From Rhododendron vialii (lineage: Eukaryota; Streptophyta; Magnoliopsida; Ericales; Ericaceae), in assembly GCF_030253575.1 (NCBI RefSeq), contig NC_080568.1, forward strand, positions 3,179,501 to 3,243,500: 64,000 bases of DNA, written 5' to 3'. Of this stretch, positions 11,801 to 22,852 are shown piece after piece. Numbering within the stretch: the stretch's first letter is position 1; every line of letters starts with the position of its first letter. The notes under the pieces are model-generated. The model was not told where the DNA came from and did not search any database. It saw only the letters and a list, made by a program, of their open reading frames with translations. The translations under genes were made by a program, and so were the position numbers.

Positions 11801-12155
11801 AGTTTATCGTATTTTGAGGTATCTCCAATCAACTCCAGGAAGAGGAATTCTGTTCTCTAATCATGGTCATTTACGGTTGGAGGCTTTTACTGATGCTGAC
11901 TGGGTTGGTTTTGTGGATGATAGACGCTTTACCTCTGGCTACTGTACCTTTATTGGAGGGAATTTGGTTACTTGGCGAAGTAAAAAACAATTAGTGGTTG
12001 CTAGATCGGCAGAGTATAGAGCCATGGCTCATGGTGTTTGCGAGCTGTTGTGGCTCCAAACCTTGTTGCGTGATTTGGGTTTCATTGACAGTGGTCCCAT
12101 GAAACTCTACTGTGATAATAAGGCTGTTATAAACATTGCTCATAATCCTGTTTAA
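8861..12155 (+). pseudogene. pol: copia pol polyprotein, degraded
   Basis: From a possible gag start at 8861 the frame runs about 14 codons to a stop (8902), then directly into the protease region with the catalytic DSGATDH motif (9032-9052). The gag body is therefore deleted. A further stop near 9170 precedes the integrase frame (9203-10222), which has an HHCC zinc region (HRRLGH and CEACELGKH) and a DD-E core. Stops follow near 10220 and 10286. Reverse transcriptase begins in the frame at 10355 and shifts frame near 11150 in an A run. The catalytic YVDDI box (about 11405) and the RNase H region (TDADW, about 11890) lie in the frame 11190-12155, which ends in another stop. Homology continues past that stop to 12322. 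Removing the nested solo LTR joins 12322 to 13397 and reaches the normal copia C-terminus and a TGA at 13419. Confidence 0.93.
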
Positions 12156-12664
12156 CATGATAGAACGAAGCACATTGAGATTGACAGACACTTCATCAAG
12201 GAGAAACTGAGCGAGGGTTCGATATGTATGCATTTTGTGAGATCTGGAGATCAGTTGGCTGATATATTCACAAAGGGACTTGGCAGCAAGAGTTTCCACC
12301 CTATTGCATTCAAGTTGGGCTTTGTTGAAAAATGTATGCATTATAATTTGTGAAAATTTATATGCATCTCTATTAATTATTTTGATAATTAATTCAATGA
12401 TATTTTTATTCGGCAAATACAAAATTATCGAAAAGTCGATTCCCGAATTAAATATTTTCGTGACCTTGAAATATAGCATAAAGTCTCTTGGATTCATGAT
12501 TTATATTTACAAAGACTTTATTGAGCTCAATACATGCTTTAACGGATTTATTTAGATGAAATTGTGAGCCACGGGTTGACGAACCGGCTGACAAGCCGGC
12601 TGTCTGAACAGAAAGTTGTGACAACCGGAAACCATCGGACGACCACCCGGATGACCACTCTGTT

Positions 12665-12777
12665 AACGGCTAGTTCTAACGGCTAGTTCCAACGGCTAGT
12701 TCCAACGGCTAGTTCTAACGGCTAGTTCCAACGGCTAGTTCTAACGGCTAGTTCCAACGGCTAGTTCCAACGGCTAG
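12665..12777 (+). repeat. 13-bp tandem repeat in the U3 region of the solo LTR
   Basis: Eight full units AACGGCTAGTTC(T/C) plus a partial ninth stand directly head to tail. They end 16 bp before the TATATAA box at 12794. A short array just upstream of the LTR core promoter has the position of a U3 enhancer repeat. AACGG resembles a MYB core; binding is inference. Confidence 0.9.
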
Positions 12778-12793
12778 GAAGCATATGGATGGC

Positions 12794-12800
12794 TATATAA
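12794..12800 (+). promoter_or_regulatory. TATA box of the nested LTR
   Basis: TATATAA in the context GGCTATATAAGGC, just downstream of the 13-bp repeat array. It probably marks the U3/R boundary region. Confidence 0.6.
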
Positions 12801-13428
12801 GGCATCAAGAACTCATTAATGAGAAGACACACAAGCTACAACATTCCATATTATTGCAAGAGCAAATTCTCAAAAGATCAAAGCCAAAAATTCTCATTGT
12901 TCTTCCACTTTCATATTATTCTTGAGAGAAAATTTGTACAAGTCGTGAGCGATAATTTTCATACCTTCTTCACATACTTGTATTTCCTAAGTGAGTGTTT
13001 GAGTCAAACACTTGAAAGCTTAGAAGACCAAATTCGGGTTGGAATTTGGGTGTTATTGTTTTTGAGAAGTTTTCGGAGAAAATTCTTGCGGTTGTGCTAG
13101 CTCCTCGGGAAAGCTAGAGGCATTCGGTTCTTGTAAGCACCCGCAAGACTTACAAGTTGTAATCTTTTAAAGATTAGTCTAACCTTCAAGTAATTGCTTG
13201 AGGAGAAGTGGAGTAGGGCCGGACCGTGGACAAATCCGGACCGAACCACTATAAACGGGTTCTATCTCTCTATCTCTCTATTTTGATTGCATACTTATTG
13301 TTTGCATATATTGTTAGAGATAAATTTTTATTGGTAATTATTACTAGCAATCCTATTCACCCCCCCTCTAGGTTGCATAATTTGGGTAACAGGCTTGATT
13401 GATATCCTCGCACCAACTTGAGGGGGAG

Positions 13429-13613
13429 TGTTAGATTATTGAATTAGTTCGTTGTACGGAGTTTTATTATTTATCCTTAGTATGTAAATAGTTAATTAGT
13501 AAGGACCTCATTGTAATTGTTGTATCTTGCGTTGTATATATACCCAGTTTAATAAAAGTTACCCTAATTTTTGGGTTTTCCACAAATCGATACTGTCGTC
13601 TCTCAACTTTACA
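13429..13613 (+). repeat. 3' LTR of the copia element
   Basis: Same 185-bp length as the 5' LTR. Preceded by the polypurine tract GAGGGGGAG and followed without any gap by the TRIM. Confidence 0.95.
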
Positions 13614-13967
13614 TATTGGGATTTGTCCCACATCGGTTAAATATCTCCTCCAAAACTAGTATATGAGCTTGGACAACCTCTCCACTCTTTGCCAATTGGT
13701 TTGGAGTTGGATGCTTTAACATGGTATCAGAGCTAGAGTTTCGGAGGCTTTTTCCCTTTGTTTGTGCCATAGTTGCACTTTATTTCATTGTGATTCGTGT
13801 GTTCCGAATCCTTTGTTAACCTCTTCACGTGCGAGTCAGGGGTCGCACGTGCAGGGGAGTATTGGCATTTGTCCCACATCGGTTGAATATCTCCTCCAAA
13901 ATTAGTATATGAGCTTAGGCAGCCTCTCCACTCTTTGCCAATTGGTTTAGAGTTGGATGCTTTAACA
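13614..13967 (+). mobile_element. TRIM (terminal-repeat retrotransposon in miniature)
   Basis: Two 108-bp terminal repeats (13614-13721 and 13860-13967) both begin TATTGG(g/c)ATTTGTCCCACATCGG and end GATGCTTTAACA. A TGGTATCAGAGC primer site complementary to initiator tRNA-Met follows the first (13722-13733). A purine tract CAGGGGAG precedes the second. The 138-bp interior has no coding capacity. Both repeats start TA where LTRs normally start TG. No matching 5-bp duplication is seen (TTACA on the left is copia LTR; CTTGG on the right). Confidence 0.88.
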
Positions 13968-14850
13968 CTTGGTAACAACAAAAACAGTTTTGGCATTATC
14001 ATTTCTCAATATTTATTTAAATAATAAGACCAAAATATTCGTGTTCATGAACAAGGTTTAAATACCTTTGTCAATCAAAGATTCAAAATAACCAAAATGC
14101 ATGCTCTTGTATTTCAAATGACTAGAATACCCAGTCTATAAAAATGATCAAAATAAAGTACCTCACTTTACTTGCTTCAACTATTCTAACCATTCTTTTC
14201 ATTTTTATATATGTTTGGGACTAATTATAAAAATAAGGGGATTTTGTTCATTTTCGCAGACATTTTATATGTTCATGTTTGTACGCAGATTAAGATAGAC
14301 CAAATCAAATCGAGCCTTAAGTCAATCAATTTGGATTGGCCACATGGATTAATAATTCATTGTCTCCAGTGAGGTTTTTCGACAACACCTCCGTGAAACT
14401 CAAAACTTTTGAATCTTTTTGTATTAAAATCTCTAAAGTCAATTTCGGTCTACCACTCCTTCGAGTGTTACCCATAACTATATTACTTATCCTCGCTATC
14501 ACGTCGGTTGATCTACGATAGACATGATATTTTAGTCAGGAAAGTTAGATATAAGTATATATATAAGTATAATTATATTACAAGCGTATTTTGCTCATTT
14601 TGCTATGTTAGTATAATATATTATGCATGAAACAAACAATAGAAGAACAGTCTACGTTTGACAACCAAGCACTGACAGTTAATTTATTTTCAAACATATT
14701 ATTGTTTCGGAAAAAGATTATTAAATAGTCTTTGAGTGACGACCGAGCATTGGAAAACAAATTTTTTTTAACATACTTCTGTTACGGAAAATAACAATTC
14801 AGAAATAAACCGAGCATAAATGAGAAAACTGTGAAAGCTTGCAGGCACAG
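13968..14850. other. Unassigned AT-rich stretch
   Basis: No gene, RNA or repeat recognised apart from a TATATATA run near 14556. Confidence 0.5.
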
Positions 14851-14854
14851 CTAT

Positions 14855-14855
14855 C

Positions 14856-14897
<42 letters not shown>
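14855..14897. repeat. (GA)n microsatellite
   Basis: About 20 GA dinucleotides. A second GA run lies at about 15118-15141, so the U6-like sequence sits between two GA tracts. Confidence 0.9.
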
Positions 14898-14901
<4 letters not shown>

Positions 14902-14938
14902 AGAGAGAGAGACTTGTGCTTTAATAGTGTAGCTAATT

Positions 14939-14949
14939 GTCCCACATCG
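14939..14949 (+). promoter_or_regulatory. Upstream sequence element (USE) of the U6 copy
   Basis: GTCCCACATCG matches the plant snRNA USE (RTCCCACATCG). About 25 bp further on, where the Pol III TATA box belongs, stands only a degenerate ATTAATAG; TATTAAAA at 14965 is too close. The start site is 55 bp from the end of the USE. Confidence 0.75.
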
Positions 14950-15004
14950 TTTTAGTGGAAGAACTATTAAAAGGATTAATAGAGAGGCAAGTAAAAGAAA
15001 GGGT

Positions 15005-15109
15005 GTCCCTTCGAGGATATCTGATAAAATTGAAATATTACAAAGAGATTAGCATGATCCCTGCGCAAGGATGACACGAATAAATTGAGAAATGATTGTG
15101 AATTTTTTT
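15005..15109 (+). ncRNA. U6: U6 snRNA copy, diverged (probable pseudogene)
   Basis: It begins GTCCCTTCG like plant U6, keeps TTAGCATG, CCCTGCGCAAGGATGACACG and GAGAAATG, and ends in a T run (15103-15109), the Pol III terminator. Length of about 105 nt fits the 102-nt family. It deviates from plant U6 at many sites: the invariant ACAGAGA box reads ACAAAGA, and one base is missing just after it. With the weakened TATA position this suggests a decayed gene that still has its own promoter, so it arose by DNA duplication rather than retroposition. Confidence 0.85.
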
Positions 15110-15141
15110 GTCGTCTCTGAGAGAGAGAGAGAGAGAGAGAG

Positions 15142-15702
15142 GAGTTTTGAAAATAGAAAAATAATGCATGATATCTTTTTAAAAATAATAAGAAAAATTA
15201 TGATTTGAACGCTATAAATACATATTTTACATAATCATTTATAGGAATTGAATTAAAAGCCCCCGTGATTTTCATATTGCAAAACCGTAAATGTAAGAAT
15301 CACTAATATGATATCAACACTATACCTTCTTCATTGTGTGCCTCGGCACCCCCCTTGGCATGAAGTGCTTAGCATCACCGGGTTCTACACAATCTACATT
15401 AAAAAAAAATTTGGGGGTGTAGAATATTAATTAGGGGCACTATTAATTAATACTAATTTAATAGGGTCAAATATATAAATTAAGTTCCAAACCCATCACA
15501 ATAATATAAATTATAGAGCATTCCTCACTCCCGCCGCCCTTGCTTGTTAGTGTCCCAACAAAGCACGAAAAACTCATATATTTGGGTCTTCCTCTTAAGC
15601 TCTTTAATTTGCAGATGGAGACGTTTTGAGAATAAAAAAAAGGTTAAGGGAAGGACCATTGACAAGTGTGTCCCAATTACATTACAAAGCACATATTCGG
15701 TC

Positions 15703-15743
<41 letters not shown>

Positions 15744-18700
15744 CACCAAATTAATCATAACAATTTCACATACTTTTGGGATCATTTCTCATAAGCTCTA
15801 TAACTACTAGCATACTTTGTTCCAAAATGTTTGTTCGGTTCACAAAACAAAAACTTAAAAATTGACACTTACTAAGAAATAACCCAAAACAGAATAGTGG
15901 ACTATTATTTGGCGACGGAGGGAGAACGTATTTTAATAAATTAAAAGAAACTCATCAATATATAGTAAATTCTTGATTTATTTTTTTACATTTTTATCGA
16001 AGAGATTTTATTATCTTAAGTTTTTATTTTGCGGATCGAACAAATATTATCGGACGGAGGAAGTAAAAAAAAGATGGTAGCAGCATATACCAAACAAGCG
16101 TAAGGGACTAGGACATTCCGCCAATTGGAAAAAGGTTGATGAAATGCTAACATCACCGCAGAGGAATATAAAAAAGCCTAAATGCTCTCTCAAAGTGCCT
16201 TCTAATTTGTTCTTCTTTAATGTTTTTCTACTCTAATTAGTACTTTAATTAGGACTCCGTACTACTTTTCTAAAGTTTATTTTTTTGTTGCCGGCCGCCA
16301 TTTTACGACTCTTATTTTTGGTGCCAAATTTCATGGAAACGATCAAGGATGGAGTCAATGAAAAAACAAGTGATAGTGGTTGCCACGGCAACGATGTTTA
16401 ATAAACTCACTTACTTTATCAATATTTCAATTTTTACTATCGTATTATATACGTCCGTCATCTCTAGAATTTAACGAAAAAGGTTTTTTTAATAGTAACA
16501 TGTCAATGTCATTGAATCAAAGTCATGAAGCAAGAGCACCCCTAGCTAAAAATGGTCCCTTTCCATGAACCAATGCTAGCCAATTGGAGCACAATTCTTT
16601 TAGGTTACCAGAGTAAACAATTTAGAGCATGTTTCATACTCCAACATAACTTCTTCTTCTTCTTCTTTTTTATATAATCGGATGTTCGGGCCAACTTACG
16701 TGTATCTCCAAACGAAACTTTTTAAAATTGAAAGATCGTGAATTACTCAGTTTGAAAGTGTTACTATTGCTATATATTAGCCTCATATAATAAATTAGGC
16801 AAACGCCGTTCAAAAAATAAATAAATAAAAATTAGGCAAACTGATCACTTTGACCCCTATTGGTTTGGGTTATGTGCAAATTGACCCGTTGACATTAATT
16901 TTTTTACCACCTAATCAGATTGTGATTTGTAGACCAATGTGCACCATCAAAGATCAATTTTCCATGATAAATTTTGGCATCGCAGAGTAATAGACTCGAA
17001 TAGGAATTTAGGCCAAAGTGACTTGCAACAGTTTATCATATGGAGTACATATTTGCCACTTCTAAGTGTTTGTTTAATCCTGAGAGCCGGCAAAACCTTA
17101 TTGCTATTTTTCAACCTAATAATCACTTCATACATGCAAAACCTAAGTTTAGTTCTTAATTAGTGAAACAGCTGTATTTTTCTTGCTCAGCAAAGAAAGA
17201 GATTTATTAATCTTTGTGAATCAAACCGGCCCAAGAAAGAGAATTTTCTTTTTAAAGAAAAAAAAGAATATGGAATTAGTCCACTAATTGCTGTATTCAG
17301 AGGATGAAAATTAGATGTCTAATATTTTGTAATTCAACCGACTTTCTAATTATTGTGAATCAAACCGGCCCAAATTAGAGGGTAGTGTTGGTGCAATTCT
17401 AAATAAATTGGAACCCTACTGTGATTCTTTTCTTCTTTTTTTCTTTCGGTCACTTGTTAGAAGAATCTACATTTTTCAAACCCTAATCCAACTCGTCGCA
17501 AAATGCATCGATTTTCTATTCATAGACATAGTTGAAACTACAATCTCCCTGCACAGTACCTAGAGCTGCGTAAACAACCACTCAACCGTTAAATTAGAAC
17601 CTAGTTCAAGAAAAAGTAAGTGTTTCTGAAGCACCGCGTGCTGCGTGCCCTTCCCCACAGGGCCTTCAGCTGCTACTGAATAGAACGGATTCACTGCGAA
17701 TCGATGTGGGTGCACTCCATCGCAAATTACGTAACACCTCCACGTTAACGTGTGATTAAAAAAAGGCTCTAAAGCATCACGTACGTAGCCATGCTCATGC
17801 TCTAGGATCACTTAACAATCACTCCTAGTTAACTTAGATGCTCCTGAAAATATCAACCAAAGGATAAGTGGGGCAGTACCCATTAACCAGGGGTTTGGGG
17901 ACTACCTAACCTTTTCCCACTTTTCCAAGCCCTCATGCATGATTGATGAATATAATAGTGCTAAAAATGGGCAGAACCTTGTTATATAAAAAATAAAATA
18001 AAATAAAATAAAAACATATTTTTAAGTTTGAATAACTCAGGATTTTACAACAAACATTCCACTAAACAAAGAGAAAAAGTGATGAAGTTTAATGTAATGT
18101 TGGATCACTGAGAGGCGTATTACGTGGCATCCATGCCAAATTCAATAATGTTAAAAAAAAATGGGCTCTCTTTAATTTGATGCTTTGTAACAGTTGGAGA
18201 TGGGCTCCACATTGTTGCTAGCTCCGGAAGCATTTCCAGCATTTTGTGATGTCTCCAATTAAGGCTATATATTCATGTAGGCCTGCAAATGAGCCGAACC
18301 GCTTACGAGTAGCTCAAAGTTTGGTTTGAGAAAAGTTCGTTCGAATTCGATTTGAAAGATAAACTAATGAGCTCGAGCTACCAGCAGCTTGGATTGTTTT
18401 CTAAACGACTCTGAGCCCGAGCTACCGCAACTGGCTCGCAAGCCTACCATTTTTTTAGTGAGCTGAGTTTGAACAACCCAAAGCTCGACTCAACTCGGCT
18501 CGTTTAAGGCTTCATGCAATGGGACTAATTGTTTGAATCTTGAAATTGTAAGGGAATTTTTGATAGAAGAAGATAAGAAAAAAGAAGGGGATAAAGAGGG
18601 TGGAACCTTAGTCACACAATGGGGTGCGGGTGCGTGAGCGGGAGAGAGAGCGCAAAAGCGCCTTTCGTAAACATTTCATTCCATACTACTAAAATTCGCA

Positions 18701-20190
18701 AGTGTGAGGATTGAGTGCAAGTGCGTGAATAGTTTTGAAGGATTTGAACAATCAATCGAGCTCATGGACCAACATGGGCTTTGTTTGGATAATGCGCCTA
18801 GCCCCTGTAGTTCAGAGGTTACTTTCATCCTTGGGCCGGGCTGGCCCAGCGACTTCAGTACGGCAGCCTTCTAATCTTGAAAAGATGATTCGGTTTTGCT
18901 ATTCCCAATTCACTGGGCTGACAATAAGCATACTAGAAAACAAAAAAAACACGTATTTCTGTTTACTTTTTACATCCTTTAATACACATTCACACACTTA
19001 CTATTGTCAACCCATTTGGTTGATTTTAGAATTTTCCAAGATGATTTATAACACAAATGATAAGTAGTGTAAATGATAATAGTGTACTACTCTTCTCTCT
19101 CGCGAGCACTCTTCATCTCTGCTGACTTAAGCATTGGAGCACGGACAACACTTTTGGGATTTTTGTCCATTTCACCCAAACTAGTACTTGGATTTTAGTG
19201 GTGAGCTAGCTCAATCAAGGCATTGTGCATGGTTTTAAATTCACCACCGCCGATTTTACTCCACTCGATCAACAGAATACATTAGCTTTCACAAATCCTT
19301 TGGCGCGGGGTTATCGTTTTTGTTCTTACAACAAATTTCTTCATAAATTTGAGATCCAAGCACTACTTAAAAGGGATCCATGCATAATCAGGATCTTTTG
19401 AAATGTTGGCAACAAAATGGGTGAGGACCTACTATATGTACAAGCATGGTCATTATTATTCTGGAGAGCTAAGCAATCGGTTGACTCTCAATCATTGTGG
19501 TTTCAGTGAAGGAAAAGGCAAAAGGGACCTTAATTACCCCAAGTAAGAGAAGAAATCATCCACTTTGCAACTACATACATAATCATAACATGCAACATTT
19601 ATAGGAGAAATTACGGGGTGGTTTTAGGGTATCGCCACGTAGTACATCAGAATCTCTTTAACATCATACATTTTTGCAGGATTCGCCACTAAGTGATACC
19701 GGATTTGGAAAATAGAAGGAAGAAAAAAGTAAAAGATAATGGGATAAATCTCACCACCCAAGATAAAAGGCAACGGGGTATGTACAGTTTTACACCACCC
19801 AAGAATTTAACGAAGGATACAGGGCTGGATAATTGTATGTACTCGCCACTCTAAAGAATCCACCTCAGAGATACGAGCAAACAAGAAGAACTAATCTTGT
19901 CACAAGTCACAAGCTAATTCAATTCAACTCAACTCTCTACATTCCATTCCTAGTGAAGGATTATATAGGACACTCTTGGAACATCCCTCCAAGCATAGGT
20001 CAAATAAACTTAGATTTTCAAGATTATAATTTAATGAAAATAGAGATAGTTGATTACTAAAAACTCAGAAAACTTCTTTAGAAGAACTTAAAAGACACCT
20101 AGGAACTTAATTAGACTCTTCGATATTCAATGACTTTTTGAATAACTTCAAGAACTTTGACAGGCAACACTAAGTGCATGTATGGAGGTA
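15142..20190. other. Long gene-poor stretch
   Basis: I find no gene with family support. Contents recognised: a (GA)n tract (15702-15740), a degraded hAT-like MITE (about 18278-18510) and a repeated phrase GTGAATCAAACCGGCCCAA (17217 and about 17356). The frame at 17560-17811 (minus) is open but has no recognisable domain. The remainder is AT-rich and unassigned. Confidence 0.5.
18278..18510. mobile_element. hAT-like MITE, GAGCCGAGCTCG family, copy 2 (degraded)
   Basis: Starts TAGGCCTGCAAATGAGCCG and ends CTCGGCTCGTTTAAGGC, with repeated GAGCTCGAGC-type motifs inside. More diverged than the copy at 5989; no clear duplication. Confidence 0.55.
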
Positions 20191-20201
20191 TGTGAAGTGT
20201 C

Positions 20202-20437
20202 CCCGTTCCAGAACACCTTCTTAAAAAATAAGTACTTACTTCACATTTCAAACTCAAAAATAATGTAAATGAAAAATAATTTTTTTATTTTTTTTTCACC
20301 GTATAAAAGATCTTATCGAGATCTTTCAAACAAGATCGATCCATATTGCTAGAAAATTATTTGCGTAAACACATTATTTTTAAGCTTGAAATTGTCTTCT
20401 TAAAAAATAAGCACTTATTTGGAGTTCAGGAACGGGC
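20202..20437. mobile_element. Foldback MITE, family with a copy at 31835
   Basis: Ends CCCGTTCCAGAACACC and GGAGTTCAGGAACGGG. Inside both ends TTCTTAAAAAATAAG is followed by a TACTTA-like stretch, and the centre has CACCGTATAAAAGATC. The copy at 31835-32071 shares the whole layout. Confidence 0.7.
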
Positions 20438-22852
20438 TTTGAGGTATTGGCGCACTTATCCACATAACAAATTAGGTCAAGCCTAAAACGTCAAATGTTC
20501 GCAAATCTCGTACAATGCTAGAAAACCGTGTTATTCCCCCGTAAATGGAGTTGTGAGGGTTGTGAAAAAGGCATATCATATTCCGCCAACTTGAATTGGA
20601 GCTAGACAACTCACGACAAATGCACCCAAAAAAGTTTTTTAACAAAAGTTTTTTATAAGGCATATCGTATATTTAATTTGATTAAAAATGCGATTCGTTA
20701 GGCCCGGCCCTATACTTTTGGAGGCCTAGGCCTACTCGCAACATAGAACCCTATCAATTTTCGGTATACCAATCATTTCTGTGATTTTGCGTAATAAGGA
20801 TTACCATAAATATTTATTTGTGTACCAATTGGCAAGTTTCATGTGGTGTCTTTGTGGTAACAAGACGTGTAAACTCGTTTTTTTTTTTTTTTTCCCTCGG
20901 TCCGAATCTCAATATGCAAAATCTCATGAAGGCGGCACTTTTTCAATCATCTACGGTGTACCCATTAAAAACGAAAATGAAGAGCCCAAGACTTGAACCC
21001 CGATCTTCGGCAACAGGGACCAATTACTTACAGCTGGTACACAATTTTGAGGCTATTCGGTCAAAAAGTCGGGGGGCCCAGGTGGCGACCTCTCGATTCG
21101 TAATACTCCAGCGCTTTCAGGTGGCATTACGATCTAGAGTCGTAGACGATTTTTTCTTTTAAAAGAGACATCTGAAGTGAGAGCGACTTCCTATCATCCA
21201 ACTGAGAAGTCTCATAATTGGCTGGCACCTAGCTACCATACTTCCACAGTACACATCTTTGGCAACTCTCAAGACACACACATAAGACGCAAAAGAAATT
21301 GACAGTGTCCCAAAATAGGAGTAGTTGTTTTGGGCCATCAAGAACTTTTTTCTTTTCTTCTTTTCACTTTCAAATGTCCAAGAAAAACACAGTACCAAAA
21401 CATATGTGGTACTTGGCAATCAGAACAAAAGATGAAAATGACTCGAAGGAAATGACAAAAAAATAGAAAGTTTCCTTAATTTCTTCAATGTTGTTGCAGA
21501 AAATATGCTTCAAAACTCGAGAAAATGCGGTTCGTATGAACAAATATTGACGGGAATGGTTGCACATCGGGCAACACGAAGCTACGATCCACCAATTTTA
21601 ACGCTCTTAACATCTTAGGAAACTAGAATTAATTAACTTTGATCCACGTTCCTAGCGAAATATGTAAGAAGTTATCGTATTCGAGTGAATGTGGTGGAAC
21701 ATTTTATCCATATATACATCCAACTCCAAAAAGGACGCACAACACCAATATTTAATGGACACTTAACTTGGCTGCTAACTTGACTCCCAATTTATTTTTG
21801 GGAGTTAAGTAACTTTCGACTCTGCTTTTAACTCTAATGGATTAGCCAAAGTAGCTCCTACATTTGGCTCTTAAGCGCTTTGTTAACTTTACAGAATCCT
21901 CCAAGGGTGCGTTTCACTAACTAAAACAAGTACTTATTTTTTGAATTAAAGGTAATGTATTGTGAAAGAATAACCTATCTTATAAAACAAGAAATAAATG
22001 TTTAAAAAATAAGAACCTTAGCGAAACGTAAACTATAACCGACAAGTTAGCTAATACTATAGTAACAATGTCTTATCTGACAAAATAGACCCTAATTATG
22101 CTTTCGTGTGAAATACTTCTTTATAAAAAGCAAATTTTAGAGAGGCTATATTGGAATCTGATTCCCCTTGGGCCTAAGCATGACTACATCAAGTTGGCCT
22201 GGTTACTCACTCTACGTGTATTGGGCTCAGGACAACTCCATGCACATTTACGGAGGAGCACATGCCTTGCCTATACTGGAAAAGTCCAAGAAATAGTGAC
22301 CTAATTCCATTGGACATGGTGATCCTCCGGTAATAGTCGAGATGCGCAAAATTAAAGCTTCGCCTGGACACTTGAGTTGTAAAAAAAAATTCCCTTCCCT
22401 CGGACACAGGTTAATGACCGGTTAATTTGCCCTCAGGCTTCGTTCTTGTAAATTTTATTGTCTAAATTTTTTTTCGGTATTTTTTACTTTTCATAACTTT
22501 TTGATTTGCTTTTTGTCATAATTTTTAAGATTAATCATTCATCTCATTGAGATGAATCTGAAAAGTATAAAAATGTGAATCAGTGTTGAAAAAAGTTCAC
22601 TTTAGACCCCAAAAAAATAGCTGTTTGATATTTTTTTTCTTTAGTGATTTTTTTTTTTTTTGCTTTTGGTTATAATTTTTTACTTTTTAGACTCCTCTCA
22701 TTAATACAAATGATTAATCCAAAAATATGACGTGAATCTAACATAAATTTAGAAGAAGACGAGCAAAACACACCAAACAAAGTAGAGGAAAAAAGTTTAC
22801 AAGAACAAGCCTCAATGTCAACAAGCTTTTTTTAGCTCAATATGTGTACATG
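20438..22852. other. Gene-poor stretch
   Basis: No gene recognised. A short element of the type GGTGCGTTTCACTAACT ... AGCGAAACG lies at about 21906-22030. An antisense tRNA-like phrase ACTTGAACCCCGATCT occurs near 20990. Remainder unassigned. Confidence 0.5.

Larger units (their letters stand above)
12323..13391 (+). mobile_element. Solo LTR nested in the copia element
   Basis: This 1,069-bp sequence begins TGTTGAAAAATG and ends GGGTAACA, with a perfect 5-bp duplication GGCTT (12318-12322 and 13392-13396). Excising it restores the host element's pol reading frame and polypurine tract, so it inserted later than the host. It carries a TATATAA box (12794-12800) and near its end the C-rich ATTCACCCCCCCTCTAG common in plant copia LTRs. 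No internal retroelement sequence remains, which indicates LTR-LTR recombination. Confidence 0.9.
8080..13613 (+). mobile_element. Ty1/copia LTR retrotransposon, gag-less and broken
   Basis: Two 185-bp LTRs start TGTTAG and end TTTACA (8080-8264, 13429-13613). A primer site TGGTATCAAAGCAGAG (8265-8280), resembling the initiator-tRNA-Met complement, and a polypurine tract (13420-13428) complete the frame. By eye the LTRs differ at 7 of 185 positions. The coding order protease, integrase, reverse transcriptase, RNase H is that of copia elements; short LTRs suggest the Ale/Retrofit lineage (inference). The gag capsid and CCHC zinc knuckle are missing. Stops, a frameshift and a nested 1,069-bp solo LTR make it non-autonomous. 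No matching 5-bp target duplication flanks it: GTAAG on the left, while a TRIM begins directly on the right. Confidence 0.95.

Noticed and set aside
11991-12497. 168-codon frame on the minus strand
   Set aside because: Antisense to RNase H and running into the nested LTR; no conserved motif.
12665-12777. CRISPR-like array
   Set aside because: Units are contiguous 13-bp repeats with no spacers, in plant DNA inside an LTR.
15525-15810. Frames rich in Arg-Glu or Ser-Leu
   Set aside because: Translations of a GA microsatellite. The same applies to frames at 33091-33477 and 63585-63819, although the last covers a real DUF493 exon.
17560-17811. 83-codon minus-strand frame
   Set aside because: Open but without recognisable domain, and the sequence looks like degraded repeat.
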